Shown: positions 41,200-50,785 of the stretch, piece after piece | Layout: the number at the start of each line of letters is the position of its first letter | How positions within the stretch are numbered: the first letter of the stretch is position 1 | From: Serratia liquefaciens ATCC 27592 | GTDB lineage: Bacteria; Pseudomonadota; Gammaproteobacteria; Enterobacterales; Enterobacteriaceae | Length of the DNA: 64,000 nt | Direction: 5' to 3' | Assembly (NCBI RefSeq): GCF_000422085.1 | Contig: NC_021741.1 | Coordinates: 2,232,001 to 2,296,000, forward strand | Notes under the pieces: generated by a model | What the model was told of the DNA's origin: nothing | Seen by the model: the letters and a program-made list of their open reading frames with translations, nothing else | The model's database searches: none | Program-made: the position numbers and the translations under genes

Positions 41200-41505
41200 T
41201 TAGCCGGATACGATAATTTCCAGCAGCGTACCGGCCGACAGGCAGAAGCAGCCGCTGGCAATGTTAGCGGGGATGGCGATAGTTTCACCGGCCACGATCA
41301 CCTGGGTATCATTGCCGACGGTGAATTCAAACTCACCGGAAACCACCCGCGTCTGCAGAGCGTAAGCCCGCTTTTGCAGTTGACCGAAGGTTCCTGCGTC
41401 GAACTTTACTTCCGTGGCGCTGGTGCCGTCGCTCATTACCCCTTGCCTGCGGGTAAGACCGGTGTCCAGTTTTTCAAACGCAGTCTCTGCGGTAAATTTC
41501 AGCAT
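41200..41505 (-). CDS. Small cupin-domain protein
   Basis: 101-residue single cupin barrel, soluble. QKRAYALQTRVVSGEFEFTVGNDTQVIVAGETIAIPANIASGC gives the usual pattern of a cupin with GE-type strands and the PANIASGC turn, although the classic metal histidines are mostly missing. Function is not clear. It follows the three tRNA-Val genes on the minus strand. Confidence 0.75.
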   Translation of the reverse strand: MLKFTAETAFEKLDTGLTRRQGVMSDGTSATEVKFDAGTFGQLQKRAYALQTRVVSGEFEFTVGNDTQVIVAGETIAIPANIASGCFCLSAGTLLEIIVSG

Positions 41506-41628
41506 GGGATCTGTCCTGATAGGGTATTGGCCTTGATGATACCTGATGTGGTTTGCGGTAGCAGGAGCAAAGTTTTAAAGCTTGAGGAACTGTCGGGTCG
41601 AAAGGGGGGAGCTGCGGATATTATGATT

Positions 41629-41705
41629 TGGTGCGTCCGAGTGGACTCGAACCACCGACCCCCACCATGTCAAGGTGGTGCTCTAACCAACTGAGCTACG
41701 GACGC
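41629..41705 (-). tRNA. tRNA-Val (GAC), copy 3
   Basis: Minus strand starts GCGTCCGTAGCTCAG and ends GGACGCACCA; 77 bases with CCA encoded. The anticodon loop CTTGACA gives GAC. Third in transcription order. Confidence 0.95.
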
Positions 41706-41725
41706 ACTGCACTGCTTTAGAATTT

Positions 41726-41802
41726 TGGTGCGTCCGAGTGGACTCGAACCACCGACCCCCACCATGTCAAGGTGGTGCTCTAACCAACTGAGCTACGGAC
41801 GC
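41726..41802 (-). tRNA. tRNA-Val (GAC), copy 2
   Basis: 77 bases, identical to the flanking copies by eye, anticodon GAC, CCA encoded. It starts 97 bases from each neighbour, with 20-base spacers. Confidence 0.95.
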
Positions 41803-41822
41803 ACTGTACTGCTTTAGGAATT

Positions 41823-41899
41823 TGGTGCGTCCGAGTGGACTCGAACCACCGACCCCCACCATGTCAAGGTGGTGCTCTAACCAACTGAGCTACGGACGC
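41823..41899 (-). tRNA. tRNA-Val (GAC), copy 1
   Basis: 77 bases, anticodon GAC, CCA encoded. First in transcription order. E. coli has two such genes (valV, valW) between the ribE-mdtK and pykF sides of this map, so this array has one more. Confidence 0.95.
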
Positions 41900-42055
41900 A
41901 TCTTTTCCTGTCTGTCATGGCTGACAGCGGGGACGAATATTAACGAGCTACCCGCGCGCTGGCAAGGAGAAAAACGTAATTTTATCCGGTATTTCACGCG
42001 ATTGCTGCGCTTGTGTGCAGTGCGGCGGTTTTTTCTGCAATCCATGCTGCTGAAG

Positions 42056-42082
42056 CCACCGGTCGGCGTAACCGACCGGTGG
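42056..42082 (-). terminator. hairpin after mdtK
   Basis: CCACCGGTCGG (42056-42066) pairs perfectly with CCGACCGGTGG (42072-42082) around CGTAA. It is seven bases after the mdtK stop. There is no T run, so the mechanism is uncertain. Confidence 0.65.
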
Positions 42083-42088
42083 TGATAG

Positions 42089-43465
42089 TTAGCGGGTAGA
42101 GCGCTGCAGGATCAGTGCCGCAGGCTGTTTTTGCAGCCAACGCATACGCAAGGCCATCATGATGGCGGCGAAGGTCAGCCCGATAATAAACCCAATCCAG
42201 AAGCCGCTAGGCCCCATCGCCGGGACGACAATGTCGGTCAACGCCAGCAGATACCCGCTCGGCAGACCCAGCATCCAATAGGCGATAAAGGTGATGAAGA
42301 AGATCGAGCGGGTATCTTTATAGCCGCGCAGCACACCGCTGCCAATTACCTGAATAGAATCGGAAATCTGGTAAATAGCTGCCAACAGCATCAGCTGTGA
42401 TGCCATGGCCACTACCGCCGGGCTGTCGTTGTACAGCAGGGCGATTTGCTCGCGGAAGGTGGCGGTAAACAGCGCGGTGCAGCAGGCCATCAGAATACCG
42501 ACGCCGATAGCCGAATAAGCGGCAATCCGCGCGCCTTCGACCGATCCTTCACCCAATCGATAGCCAACGCGAATAGTCGCGCTGACGCCCAACGACATAG
42601 GCAACACAAACATCAGCGCGCTAAAGTTCAGGGCAATCTGATGCCCGGCCACCGAAACGATGCCCAATGGAGAGACCAGCAGAGCGACGACGGCGAACAG
42701 CGTGACCTCGAAGAACAGCGCCAGCGCGACCGGCAGACCGATGCCGAACAGGCGTTTTATTGCTGGCCAGTCGGGCCGCGGGCTGCTGCCTTCGTGCGGC
42801 AAAATATCGCGCTGCGACGGGGCGCGCTTCACGTACCAACGCATCGCCAGGAACATAAACCAGTAAACGCTGCCGGTTGCCACGCCGCAACCTACGCCAC
42901 CCAATTCCGGCATGCCGAATTTACCGTAGATAAAGATGTAGTTGATCGGGATATTCACCAGCAGGCCGAGAAAGCCAATCACCATGCCCGGCTTGGTTTT
43001 CGACAGCCCTTCGCATTGGCCGCGCAGTACCTGGAAGAACAGATAGCCCGGCGCGCCCCACATGATGGCGTGCAGATAGCCCACGGCTTTATCCGCCAAT
43101 TGCGGGTCGATATTGTGCATCAAGTCGATGACGAACTTGCTGTTATACAGCACGATAATCACCAGCAACGAGACCGCCCCCGCCAGCCAGAACCCCTGAC
43201 GCACCTGATGAGCAATACGATCTCGTCGGCCCGCGCCGTTGAGCTGGGCGATGACCGGTGTCAGCGCCAACAACAGGCCGTGCCCGAACAAAATGGCAGG
43301 CAGCCAAATAGAGGTACCGACGGCAACCGCCGCCATATCTGTGGCGCTGTACGCACCGGCCATAATGGTGTCTACCACACCCATTGCGGTTTGTGATATT
43401 TGCGCGATGATTACCGGGATTGCGAGGGCCAATAAACTACGCGCTTCAATGAAGTACTTCTGCAC
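42089..43465 (-). CDS. mdtK: MdtK (NorM), MATE multidrug efflux pump
   Basis: 458-residue MATE-family inner-membrane antiporter that exports fluoroquinolones and other cations in exchange for Na+ or H+. Twelve hydrophobic helices are visible in two similar halves (MatE repeats at about 10-170 and 240-405). The start [19 protein letters not shown] and the [16 protein letters not shown] stretch match the family. It is divergent from ribE with 242 bases between, as in E. coli. Confidence 0.95.
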   Translation of the reverse strand: MQKYFIEARSLLALAIPVIIAQISQTAMGVVDTIMAGAYSATDMAAVAVGTSIWLPAILFGHGLLLALTPVIAQLNGAGRRDRIAHQVRQGFWLAGAVSLLVIIVLYNSKFVIDLMHNIDPQLADKAVGYLHAIMWGAPGYLFFQVLRGQCEGLSKTKPGMVIGFLGLLVNIPINYIFIYGKFGMPELGGVGCGVATGSVYWFMFLAMRWYVKRAPSQRDILPHEGSSPRPDWPAIKRLFGIGLPVALALFFEVTLFAVVALLVSPLGIVSVAGHQIALNFSALMFVLPMSLGVSATIRVGYRLGEGSVEGARIAAYSAIGVGILMACCTALFTATFREQIALLYNDSPAVVAMASQLMLLAAIYQISDSIQVIGSGVLRGYKDTRSIFFITFIAYWMLGLPSGYLLALTDIVVPAMGPSGFWIGFIIGLTFAAIMMALRMRWLQKQPAALILQRSTR

Positions 43466-43707
43466 GCATACACCTTTTCTATTTATTTATGATGGAGGGG
43501 AGGGTCGTCGCGAAAGGACAACAATTAAAAATAGCGGAATTTTGTCAAAAAGATTGTACCCGCTCGGCGAGGTTAAGCAAATGCTGTGATGAAATAGTTA
43601 TTAAATGCGCAGGCACAGACTTTTTGTCGCCACGGGTTTGGTTTTCCTCGCCAACTGGGGCAAACTGCCCCAAGCGCTTTAAACATTTTCAGAAAGAAGA
43701 GGCTCAC

Positions 43708-44358
43708 ATGTTCACCGGTATCGTACAAGGCACCGCGCCGCTGGTCGCCATTGATGAAAAATCCAACTTCCGTACCCACGTCATAGAAATGCCTACCGAG
43801 CTGCTGCCTGGATTGGAGCTCGGTGCGTCTGTGGCGCATAACGGCTGCTGCCTGACCGTCACGGCGGTAGAAGGTAACCGCGTCAGTTTTGATTTGATCA
43901 AAGAAACGCTGCGCCTGACCAACCTTGGTGAACTGGCGCTGGGCGATGTGGTTAACATCGAAAGGGCGGCCAAGTTTAATGATGAGATTGGCGGTCACCT
44001 GATGTCCGGCCATATTATCTGCACGGCGGAAGTTGCCAAGATTTATACCTCCGAGAATAATCGTCAGGTATGGTTACGTATGCCGAATGCGGAACTGATG
44101 AAATATGTTCTGCACAAAGGTTTTATTGGTATTGACGGAATTAGCCTGACCATCGGTGAAGTGGTGAATAACCGTTTTTGCGTGCATCTGATCCCGGAAA
44201 CGCTGGAACGTACCACGCTGGGCAAAAAACGCCTGGGTGATAAGGTGAATATTGAGATCGACCCGCAAACGCAGGCGGTGGTAGACACCGTTGAACGGGT
44301 GTTGGCAAGCCGCGAAGCGGCAATGGCGGCGGCGAGTGCGCTGGCGCAGAAGATCTGA
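43708..44358 (+). CDS. ribE: Riboflavin synthase alpha chain
   Basis: Converts two 6,7-dimethyl-8-ribityllumazines to riboflavin. 216 residues starting [13 protein letters not shown]; the frame is open to 43489 but only this ATG begins the family. Two lumazine-binding barrels are visible: about 1-95 ([10 protein letters not shown]) and 98-195 ([14 protein letters not shown]). In E. coli the gene is also called ribC. I see no FMN riboswitch before it. An inhibitor lipoprotein follows after 29 bases. Confidence 0.95.
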   Translation: MFTGIVQGTAPLVAIDEKSNFRTHVIEMPTELLPGLELGASVAHNGCCLTVTAVEGNRVSFDLIKETLRLTNLGELALGDVVNIERAAKFNDEIGGHLMSGHIICTAEVAKIYTSENNRQVWLRMPNAELMKYVLHKGFIGIDGISLTIGEVVNNRFCVHLIPETLERTTLGKKRLGDKVNIEIDPQTQAVVDTVERVLASREAAMAAASALAQKI

Positions 44359-44387
44359 CAAACGACCCACCAGAGAGGAGCAATCGC

Positions 44388-44684
44388 GTGAAGTTTTATG
44401 GGAAAACGTTGATGTTAACGGCGCTGCTGGCGCTGAGTGCTTGTAGCAGTTCGCCGGACCAGGGCGCAGCCAACCCGACAGTGGATGCCGATAGCGACAC
44501 CTGTGGTGCGGCGCAATACCAGAATTATGTCGGTAAACCGATGTCTTCGCTGGAAGGCGTACGAATTGAGTCGCAGGTACGTGCGATTCCGTATAACTCA
44601 GCGGTCACGATGGACTTCAACCTGCGCCGCCTGAATTTCCTGGGCGACAGCGAGGATAAAATCATCCGTGTTTATTGCGGCTGA
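44388..44684 (+). CDS. Lipoprotein with I78-type peptidase inhibitor domain
   Basis: 98 residues from a GTG start with GAGAGGAG upstream. The signal peptide ends in ALSAC, with Cys19 as the lipidation site. The rest fits the inhibitor I78 family: CGAAQYQNYVGKPMSSL, then VRAIPYNSAVTMDFNLRRLNF and a closing IIRVYCG, where the two cysteines could form a disulfide. A role in limiting serine proteases is inferred from the family. It lies 29 bases after ribE and is probably co-transcribed. Confidence 0.82.
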   Translation: MKFYGKTLMLTALLALSACSSSPDQGAANPTVDADSDTCGAAQYQNYVGKPMSSLEGVRIESQVRAIPYNSAVTMDFNLRRLNFLGDSEDKIIRVYCG

Positions 44685-44710
44685 TGCTTTTGCAGGTCAT
44701 GTATAAGAAT

Positions 44711-44740
44711 AACCCCGGTTAATTGGCCGGGGTTTTTTAT
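44711..44740 (+). terminator. intrinsic terminator after the inhibitor gene
   Basis: AACCCCGG (44711-44718) pairs with CCGGGGTT (44727-44734), then Ts. It lies between the convergent ends of the inhibitor gene and cfa. Confidence 0.9.
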
Positions 44741-44749
44741 TGTGCGTAT

Positions 44750-45901
44750 TTAGCGCGTCACGCGGATACCGCCTTCTACGCCTTTCGGGCTGAAGACGAC
44801 CTGCCAGAGTTGAATGTCACGGGCGCGAAATGCTCCAGCGCAGGCGTTCAGGTAATAACTGAACATGCGTTCGAAACGATCCGAATAACGTTGGGCCAAC
44901 TGCGGCCATGCCTGTTTGAATTTTTCGTACCACGCCATCAAGGTGCGATCGTAGTCAGCGCCAATATTGTGCCAATCTTCCATCACAAAATGCCCTTCGC
45001 TGGCCTGGGCAATATGGGTAACCGACGGCAGGCAGCCATTCGGGAAGATATATTTGTTGATCCACGGGTCAACATTCATATCTGTCCGATTCGAACCAAT
45101 GGTATGCAGCAGGAATAGGCCGTCCGGTTTTAAATTACGTTCCACCACGTTGAAGTAGGTGCGGTAATTTTTCGGACCGACGTGCTCAAACATACCGACG
45201 GAAACAATACGGTCAAATTGCAGATGCAAATCACGGTAATCCTGCAGCAGGATCTCGACATCCAGCCCGGCACAGCGCTCCTGTGCCAGCTTTTGCTGCT
45301 CGGCAGAAATGGTCACGCCCACCACCGAAACGCCATAGTTTTTCGCCGCATAGGCAGAAAGCCCGCCCCAGCCACAGCCGATATCCAGCAAATTCATACC
45401 CGGCTGCAGCTGCAGCTTTTCGCAAATCATCCGTAATTTGGCTTCCTGCGCTTCTTCCAGCGTGGTCGCCTCTTTCCAGTAGGCGCAGGAATACTGCATA
45501 TAAGGATCCAGCATCAGGGTAAAGAGATCGTTCCCCAGATCGTAATGTTCTTTGCCGACTATCCAGGCGCGTTTCTTAGATTGCAGATTGGTTAATCGCG
45601 CGGCGGCAATTCGCAGGGTATCTTTGAGGTGGCGGGGCAATTTCTTTTCCAGACCGGCGCGGACCACGTGATGAAAGAATATATCCAGCCGTTCGCATTC
45701 CCACCAGCCGTCCATATAGCTTTCGCCCAGGCCGAGAGAACCCTCCTGCAGCACACGTTTAAAAAAATTAGGATTTTTAACCTGAATATCGAAAGGGCGC
45801 GAGCCGTTTATTTCAATACCGGCCATGCTGAGCATTTCATGAGCGATACGGTACCATTGGTTGTCCTGGATGCTCACATCTTCTATACACGATGAACTCA
45901 T
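44750..45901 (-). CDS. cfa: Cfa, cyclopropane fatty acid synthase
   Basis: Methylates double bonds of membrane phospholipid acyl chains with SAM, hardening membranes in stationary and acid phase. The start at 45901 (MSSSCIEDVSIQDNQWYRIA) gives 383 residues; the 13 residues further upstream are not part of the family. The SAM site LDIGCGWGGLSAYAA is near residue 170, and the VGMFEHVGPKNY stretch near 240. The 340-base upstream region probably holds its promoters. Confidence 0.96.
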   Translation of the reverse strand: MSSSCIEDVSIQDNQWYRIAHEMLSMAGIEINGSRPFDIQVKNPNFFKRVLQEGSLGLGESYMDGWWECERLDIFFHHVVRAGLEKKLPRHLKDTLRIAAARLTNLQSKKRAWIVGKEHYDLGNDLFTLMLDPYMQYSCAYWKEATTLEEAQEAKLRMICEKLQLQPGMNLLDIGCGWGGLSAYAAKNYGVSVVGVTISAEQQKLAQERCAGLDVEILLQDYRDLHLQFDRIVSVGMFEHVGPKNYRTYFNVVERNLKPDGLFLLHTIGSNRTDMNVDPWINKYIFPNGCLPSVTHIAQASEGHFVMEDWHNIGADYDRTLMAWYEKFKQAWPQLAQRYSDRFERMFSYYLNACAGAFRARDIQLWQVVFSPKGVEGGIRVTR

Positions 45902-46241
45902 AGCTTCTCCATCACCTTCTTCTGACTTATGACCCGTCAAAAAATAGCTTAGACAAATTCTGCGGGTGCATACGTTTACCTACGGTAAGAATCCCGTGGC
46001 GTCTGATATCCGACTATGAACAGAGGAAAATTTTAAGAAGGTTCCAGCGCAAGAAACGCGGGAAAGACAATCCTTAAAAAACTGTGACGCCATACGCGTA
46101 CACAACAGTTGCTAGTGATAAAGAAATTATAAAAGTGTTATTTTTAAAGGTCGTTTTTGAGTATAGGCTTGCCGAGGCGCTTACTCAACTGTAAATCGCA
46201 CTCGGCAAAAATATTCTTTAAGTAATTATTAATACTGGCAA
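45902..46241. other. gap between punC and cfa
   Basis: Upstream region of cfa on the minus strand. GGAG before the cfa ATG is the ribosome site. In E. coli a proximal sigma-S and a distal sigma-70 promoter drive cfa; I could not place them with confidence. Confidence 0.45.
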
Positions 46242-47453
46242 TTATGACGCGGAGTTAGCATGTTCCTGACGCGTCGCCTGTCGATCGTCCATTACCTTTC
46301 TCCGTTGCATCAGATAGCCCAACGCGGCCAATACCACCGTCGACACCATTACCGTGACCGTTGCCAACAGAGGCTGGGCGATAAAGGCCGAAACCAGCAT
46401 GCTGGCGACAAAACACAGGCCTAATTGCAGGGTGTTTTGCAAGGCGGCAGCTTTACCGGTTCCCTCCGGGAACGGGGTCAACGCATTGGCTACCACGATA
46501 GGGTAAATGGCTCCGTTGACCAACGCCATCACGCAGAACGGAATTAACAACGTAGTGAGCGTGGGCTGAGTCAGGGTGGCAACCAGATATAATGCAACCA
46601 TACTGACACCATAAACTACCAACAGCCAAGGCAACAAGGTGTTGCCATTCATGCGGTTCAATGCGGTACGACAGCCATAGCCCCCTAATAAGAACGCCAG
46701 CGTCTGCGGCACATAGCTCAGACCGATGTCGTTCGGGCTATACCCCATATCACCAAGAATAAACGGTGAACCGGTCAGCCAGGCGAAGAAGCCGGCAGAA
46801 CAGGCGGCAAAAATCATAACGTTGCCACTGAAGATGCGTGACTTTAATAGTTGGAAGAAACTGAGCGCGCTTTTCTTATTGTCGTCGGAAGGCACGGTTT
46901 TGGCGCTTTCTTTCAGCAGCAGCGTCGGCAATAGCAGAAGCACGGTAATGCCCAGCAACACGGCGAAAATGGCGCGCCAGCCCATGTGGTTCAGCAACCA
47001 GGCACCCACCAACGGAGCCAGCGCCGGTGAAAGGGCTACCAGCGGCATAATGGTCGCGAACACGCGGTTAGCCTTGCCTTCGCGATAGCGGTCAATCACC
47101 AAGGCCTGCCAGGTAACGGCAGCGGAGCAAACCCCAATCGCCTGGATAAAGCGCAGCGACCAAAGTTGCACGGCATTTTGCACCCACAGCATGCCGAGGC
47201 AGCCGAGGGCAAACAGCGCCAGACCGATCAGCAACACCGGTTTACGGCCGAGGCGATCGGAAAGCGGGCCCCACAGCAGTTGTGCAAAGGCAAACCCGGC
47301 CAGGAAGATGCTCAGGCTGGCGCTGATTGCCCCGGCGGAAATCTGCAGATCTTGCTGCATCATGCCGAAGGCGGGCAGATACATATCGGTGGCCAGGTAT
47401 CCCAGCATGCTCAGGCCGGCAAGGTAGAACATAAAACCAAAGGAATTTCGCAT
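46242..47453 (-). CDS. punC: PunC (YdhC), purine nucleoside MFS importer
   Basis: 403-residue Bcr/CflA-type MFS transporter with twelve helices; in E. coli it imports inosine and other purine nucleosides. The start at 47453 ([20 protein letters not shown]) gives exactly the E. coli length; the frame is open upstream but those residues overlap punR on the opposite strand. [15 protein letters not shown] near residue 61 is the MFS loop signature. It is divergent from its regulator punR. Confidence 0.93.
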   Translation of the reverse strand: MRNSFGFMFYLAGLSMLGYLATDMYLPAFGMMQQDLQISAGAISASLSIFLAGFAFAQLLWGPLSDRLGRKPVLLIGLALFALGCLGMLWVQNAVQLWSLRFIQAIGVCSAAVTWQALVIDRYREGKANRVFATIMPLVALSPALAPLVGAWLLNHMGWRAIFAVLLGITVLLLLPTLLLKESAKTVPSDDNKKSALSFFQLLKSRIFSGNVMIFAACSAGFFAWLTGSPFILGDMGYSPNDIGLSYVPQTLAFLLGGYGCRTALNRMNGNTLLPWLLVVYGVSMVALYLVATLTQPTLTTLLIPFCVMALVNGAIYPIVVANALTPFPEGTGKAAALQNTLQLGLCFVASMLVSAFIAQPLLATVTVMVSTVVLAALGYLMQRRKVMDDRQATRQEHANSAS

Positions 47454-47576
47454 GGTATTTCTCGTTAATATTTTATTGTCGCAGGTTTTTAGCGCCGGCA
47501 AGTGTATCCGGCTGGATCTCTGCTTGTGAAACGGTAATATTTGCGAGGTGCTGTTAAAAAAATTGAAGGCAAAGCT

Positions 47577-48485
47577 ATGTGGTCTGAATATTCCCTGGAT
47601 GTCGTCGATGCGGTGGCCCGCACCGGCAGTTTCAGCGCCGCGGCGCACGAGCTGCATCGGGTACCGTCGGCGGTAAGTTATACGGTGAGGCAGTTGGAGC
47701 AATGGCTGGCGGTACCGCTGTTTGAGCGCCGTCATCGCGACGTGGAACTGACACCGGCTGGCGTGCTGTTTATTCAGGAAGCGCGTGGTGTCATCAAAAA
47801 AATGCTCGACACGCGCCGACAGTGCCAACAGGTCGCTAACGGCTGGCGGGGCCAATTGAAAATAGCGGTGGATATCATCGTTAAACCCCAACGCAGTCGC
47901 CAATTGGTGCTGGATTTTTACCGCCATTTCCCCGACGTCGAATTGCTGGTTCAGCCGGAGGTGTTTAATGGCGTATGGGATGCGCTGGTGGACGGTCGTG
48001 CCGATATGGCGATCGGCGCCACAAGGGCGGTGCCGGTGGGCGGCGGTTTCGCCTTTCGCGATATGGGAGATATGCGTTGGTTGTGCGTGGCCAGTCCGCA
48101 TCACCCGCTGGCCGCGATAGAGGGGCTGTTGAACGACGATCAACTTCGGCCCTTTCCGTCGCTGTGCCTGGAAGATACCTCGCGCAACCTGCCCAAGCGC
48201 GTGACCTGGACGTTGGACAACCAGCGCCGCCTGGTGGTGCCGGACTGGGCTTCTGCGGTGGACTGCCTGTGTGCCGGGTTGTGCGTTGGCATGATGCCCG
48301 CGCATCAGGTATTGCCTTTGGTGCAGCGCGGGGAACTGGTGGCGCTACAGTTGCAACAGCCATTTCCCGCCAGTCCTTGTTGCCTGACCTGGCAGCAAAA
48401 TACGCCGTCACCGGCTATGGCCTGGTTGCTGGATTATCTGGGAGACAGTGAAACCTTGAATCAGGAGTGGCTAAGCGAAGAATGA
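47577..48485 (+). CDS. punR: PunR (YdhB), LysR-type regulator
   Basis: 302-residue LysR-family protein. The start at 47577 ([20 protein letters not shown]) puts the helix-turn-helix at about 18-37 ([20 protein letters not shown]). The effector domain follows from about 90. Divergent pairing with punC fits its known role as a punC activator in E. coli. A hairpin separates it from convergent purR. Confidence 0.92.
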   Translation: MWSEYSLDVVDAVARTGSFSAAAHELHRVPSAVSYTVRQLEQWLAVPLFERRHRDVELTPAGVLFIQEARGVIKKMLDTRRQCQQVANGWRGQLKIAVDIIVKPQRSRQLVLDFYRHFPDVELLVQPEVFNGVWDALVDGRADMAIGATRAVPVGGGFAFRDMGDMRWLCVASPHHPLAAIEGLLNDDQLRPFPSLCLEDTSRNLPKRVTWTLDNQRRLVVPDWASAVDCLCAGLCVGMMPAHQVLPLVQRGELVALQLQQPFPASPCCLTWQQNTPSPAMAWLLDYLGDSETLNQEWLSEE

Positions 48486-48512
48486 CGCCGGAAACCGTGA
48501 GAGTTTCCGGCG
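48486..48512. terminator. hairpin between convergent punR and purR
   Basis: CGCCGGAAAC (48486-48495) pairs perfectly with GTTTCCGGCG (48503-48512). T runs are weak on both strands. It lies in the 34-base gap where the genes meet. Confidence 0.7.
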
Positions 48513-48519
48513 CAGATAA

Positions 48520-49545
48520 TTAGCGGCGGTAATCGATGAACGGGCCGTCAGCGACCGAACGGCGCTCAACCAGCTTGGGATGAACCTCAATCACCTGCGA
48601 CTCTTCACGCTTGCTGATGATGCGATCCAGCAGCATGGTGAAGGCCATCTCGCCCAAACGCTCTTTGGGCTGATGAATGGTGGTCAGTGCCGGGGTGAAG
48701 TAGCGGGCGTTTCGTACGTTATCGTAGCCAATCACCGATATGTCTTGTGGTACGCGCAGGCCAAGTTCATCGGCGGCGCAGATCGCACCCATGGCCATGA
48801 TATCGCCACCGCAGAAGACTGCGGTAGGACGTTGTTTCTGCGACAGTATCTGATGCATGGCCTTGTAACCAGATTCCGGCTCAAAGTCGCCCTGAACAAT
48901 CCACTCTTCACGCACGTCGATATTGGCTTCTTCCATGGCTTTTAAAAAGCCCTGATGGCGGCCGCCGCCGGTATTACGCGCCAGTTGGCCCGGAATGGCC
49001 CCGATATCGCGGTGGCCGCGTTCAATCAGGTAGCGCCCGGCCAGATAGCCGCCTTCGAAGGCGTTATCGATAATGGTGTCGGTAAAGTCACCGCGTGCGG
49101 CGCCCCAATCCATGACGACCATCGGGATATTGCGATAATCTTCCAGCATGCCCAGCAGTTGGTCCGGGTATTCCGAACACATGACTAACAGGCCATCGAC
49201 GCGCTTTTGCGCCAACATCGCCAGATAGGCGCGTTGTTTGTCCAGATTGTTATGTGAGTTGCACAGGATCAGCGTATAGCCTTTGCTGTAGCAGCTGTTT
49301 TCCACCGCCTCGATCACTTCGGCAAAGTAGGGTGCTTCGCTCGATGTGGCCAGCAGACCAATAGATTTGGTGTGATTGACCTTGAGGCTGCGCGCCACGG
49401 CGCTGGGTGAATAGTGCAGCTCTTTGATCGCGGCGCCAACGGCCGCTTTTGTTTCTTCGGCGACGAAACGAGTCTTATTGATGACGTGCGAAACGGTGGT
49501 GGTGGAAACGCCAGCGCGTTTGGCCACATCTTTAATCGTTGCCAT
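48520..49545 (-). CDS. purR: PurR, purine repressor
   Basis: LacI-family repressor of purine synthesis with hypoxanthine or guanine as co-repressor. The start at 49545 ([20 protein letters not shown]) gives 341 residues, as in E. coli; the eight residues upstream are not family sequence. The HTH covers about 4-23 and the hinge helix [12 protein letters not shown] about 46-57. An operator-like site at 49592-49607 suggests autoregulation. Confidence 0.97.
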   Translation of the reverse strand: MATIKDVAKRAGVSTTTVSHVINKTRFVAEETKAAVGAAIKELHYSPSAVARSLKVNHTKSIGLLATSSEAPYFAEVIEAVENSCYSKGYTLILCNSHNNLDKQRAYLAMLAQKRVDGLLVMCSEYPDQLLGMLEDYRNIPMVVMDWGAARGDFTDTIIDNAFEGGYLAGRYLIERGHRDIGAIPGQLARNTGGGRHQGFLKAMEEANIDVREEWIVQGDFEPESGYKAMHQILSQKQRPTAVFCGGDIMAMGAICAADELGLRVPQDISVIGYDNVRNARYFTPALTTIHQPKERLGEMAFTMLLDRIISKREESQVIEVHPKLVERRSVADGPFIDYRR

Positions 49546-49591
49546 GTAAAGAATGACTCCTGAACTCACATGTTGCAGTATGTAAGTGTGA

Positions 49592-49607
49592 TGTTAATCG
49601 TTTGCCT
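49592..49607 (-). promoter_or_regulatory. PurR operator before purR
   Basis: The minus strand reads AGGCAAACGATTAACA, matching the constrained PurR positions at 9 of 11 (core GCAA-CG-TT intact). It lies 47 bases before the purR ATG. Confidence 0.7.
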
Positions 49608-49868
49608 GCGTAGATCCTTCTCCAAAGAAGCGAAAACTGAGTTTTTAGTGTGTTGAAGTCGTCAGCGCTTGGTCAGGAGGGGCATTTTGCCGGTACACAG
49701 TTGTGAACTGCGAATTTTGTCCCATATTGAGCAAAAGGGGAAGAGGTAATCGGTATTATAAACTGGGAAATGATAACAAGATTTTATCGGCCAACTGTGG
49801 GAAAATGGTTTAACACATTAATTGTGTGCCTTTTACCCTTGGGAAACCCAATCTGAAAAGGAGTTGTA
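49608..49868. other. gap between purR operator and ynhF
   Basis: Divergent upstream region with the ynhF ribosome site AAGGAG (49857-49862). I see no other gene. Confidence 0.5.
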
Positions 49869-49958
49869 ATGGATACCGATTTGAAAATGTCACTGTTCAC
49901 CACCCTGGGTGCGCTGGCTGTGATTATCGCTTTTAGCTTCACCGCAGCATTGAACTGA
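49869..49958 (+). CDS. ynhF: YnhF, 29-residue membrane protein
   Basis: ATG at 49869 with AAGGAG seven bases upstream; stop at 49956-49958. The product starts MDTDLKMSLFTTLG and is a single hydrophobic helix ending in AALN. E. coli YnhF is also 29 residues, starts MSTDLKFSL, ends in AALH, and lies next to purR, so the call is firm. It is an inner-membrane protein of unknown function. A terminator follows at once. Confidence 0.9.
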   Translation: MDTDLKMSLFTTLGALAVIIAFSFTAALN

Positions 49959-49969
49959 TACTCTTCAGT

Positions 49970-50005
49970 CAACCAGGCGCAGTTCGCTACGCCTGGTTGT
50001 ATTTT
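49970..50005. terminator. intrinsic terminator between ynhF and sodB
   Basis: CAACCAGGCG (49970-49979) pairs with CGCCTGGTTG (49990-49999), followed by TATTTT. It lies between convergent ynhF and sodB. Confidence 0.88.
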
Positions 50006-50012
50006 CCCCGCG

Positions 50013-50591
50013 TTACGCCAGATTTTCCTCCACAAATGCCCAGTTAACCAGCGCCCAGAAGTTTTCCAGGTAGGCCGGTCGTGCGTTGCGATAATCGATG
50101 TAGTAGGCGTGTTCCCAAACGTCGACGGTCAGCAACGGTTTGTCTTCACCAGTCAACGGCGTGGCCGCATTCGACGTATTAACAATCGCCAGCGAGCCAT
50201 CCGGCTTTTTCACTAACCAGGTCCAGCCTGCGCCAAAGTTTTTCACCGCGGCGTCGCTGAATTGTTCCCGGAAGGCGGTAAAAGAACCAAAAGCCTGGTT
50301 GATCGCGGCAGCCAATTTGCCCTGAGGTTCCCCACCGCCCTGAGGTGACAGGCAGTGCCAATAGAAGGTGTGATTCCATACCTGAGCTGCATTGTTGAAG
50401 ATGCCGCCGCTGGAAGCCTTGATGATTGCTTCAAGGGATAATCCTTCAAACTCGCTGCCTTTCAGCAAATTGTTCAGGTTGACCACATAGGCGTTGTGAT
50501 GCTTGCCATAGTGGTATTCCAGGGTTTCTGCCGAAATGTGCGGTTCGAGGGCATTTTTTTCATAAGGTAGTGCGGGCAGTTCAAACGACAT
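50013..50591 (-). CDS. sodB: SodB, iron superoxide dismutase
   Basis: Cytoplasmic Fe-SOD of 192 residues; start at 50591 ([20 protein letters not shown]), with AGGAGG upstream. Metal ligands are visible: His27 in [10 protein letters not shown], His74 in VWNHTFYW, Asp and His in the [14 protein letters not shown] stretch near 157. The GG-type residues near AAQVWNH point to the iron form. In E. coli it is down-regulated by RyhB under iron limitation; a pairing site was not tested here. Confidence 0.96.
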   Translation of the reverse strand: MSFELPALPYEKNALEPHISAETLEYHYGKHHNAYVVNLNNLLKGSEFEGLSLEAIIKASSGGIFNNAAQVWNHTFYWHCLSPQGGGEPQGKLAAAINQAFGSFTAFREQFSDAAVKNFGAGWTWLVKKPDGSLAIVNTSNAATPLTGEDKPLLTVDVWEHAYYIDYRNARPAYLENFWALVNWAFVEENLA

Positions 50592-50785
50592 TGCTTCCTC
50601 CTTGTACAGTGTCAACTCGCCGCTAAAGCAACGGACCTTAAATTGACCTGTTTTTATTGTGGGTATTTAGCTTAGCAATTTTCGCGATGAAATACAGTGG
50701 GGGCTGGCTAAAGGATTGGGTGCTTTAGGGACAGTAGGAAAATCAGTCAGGGGAGAGCGGCTGGGCAAGCCAGCCGCCAAAGAAA

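Noticed and set aside
43466..43707. FMN riboswitch before riboflavin synthase
   Set aside because: The conserved RFN blocks could not be found; in E. coli the switch is on ribB, not here.
47454..48305. In-frame N-terminal extension of punC
   Set aside because: It is the complement of punR; the family start is at 47453 and gives the E. coli length.
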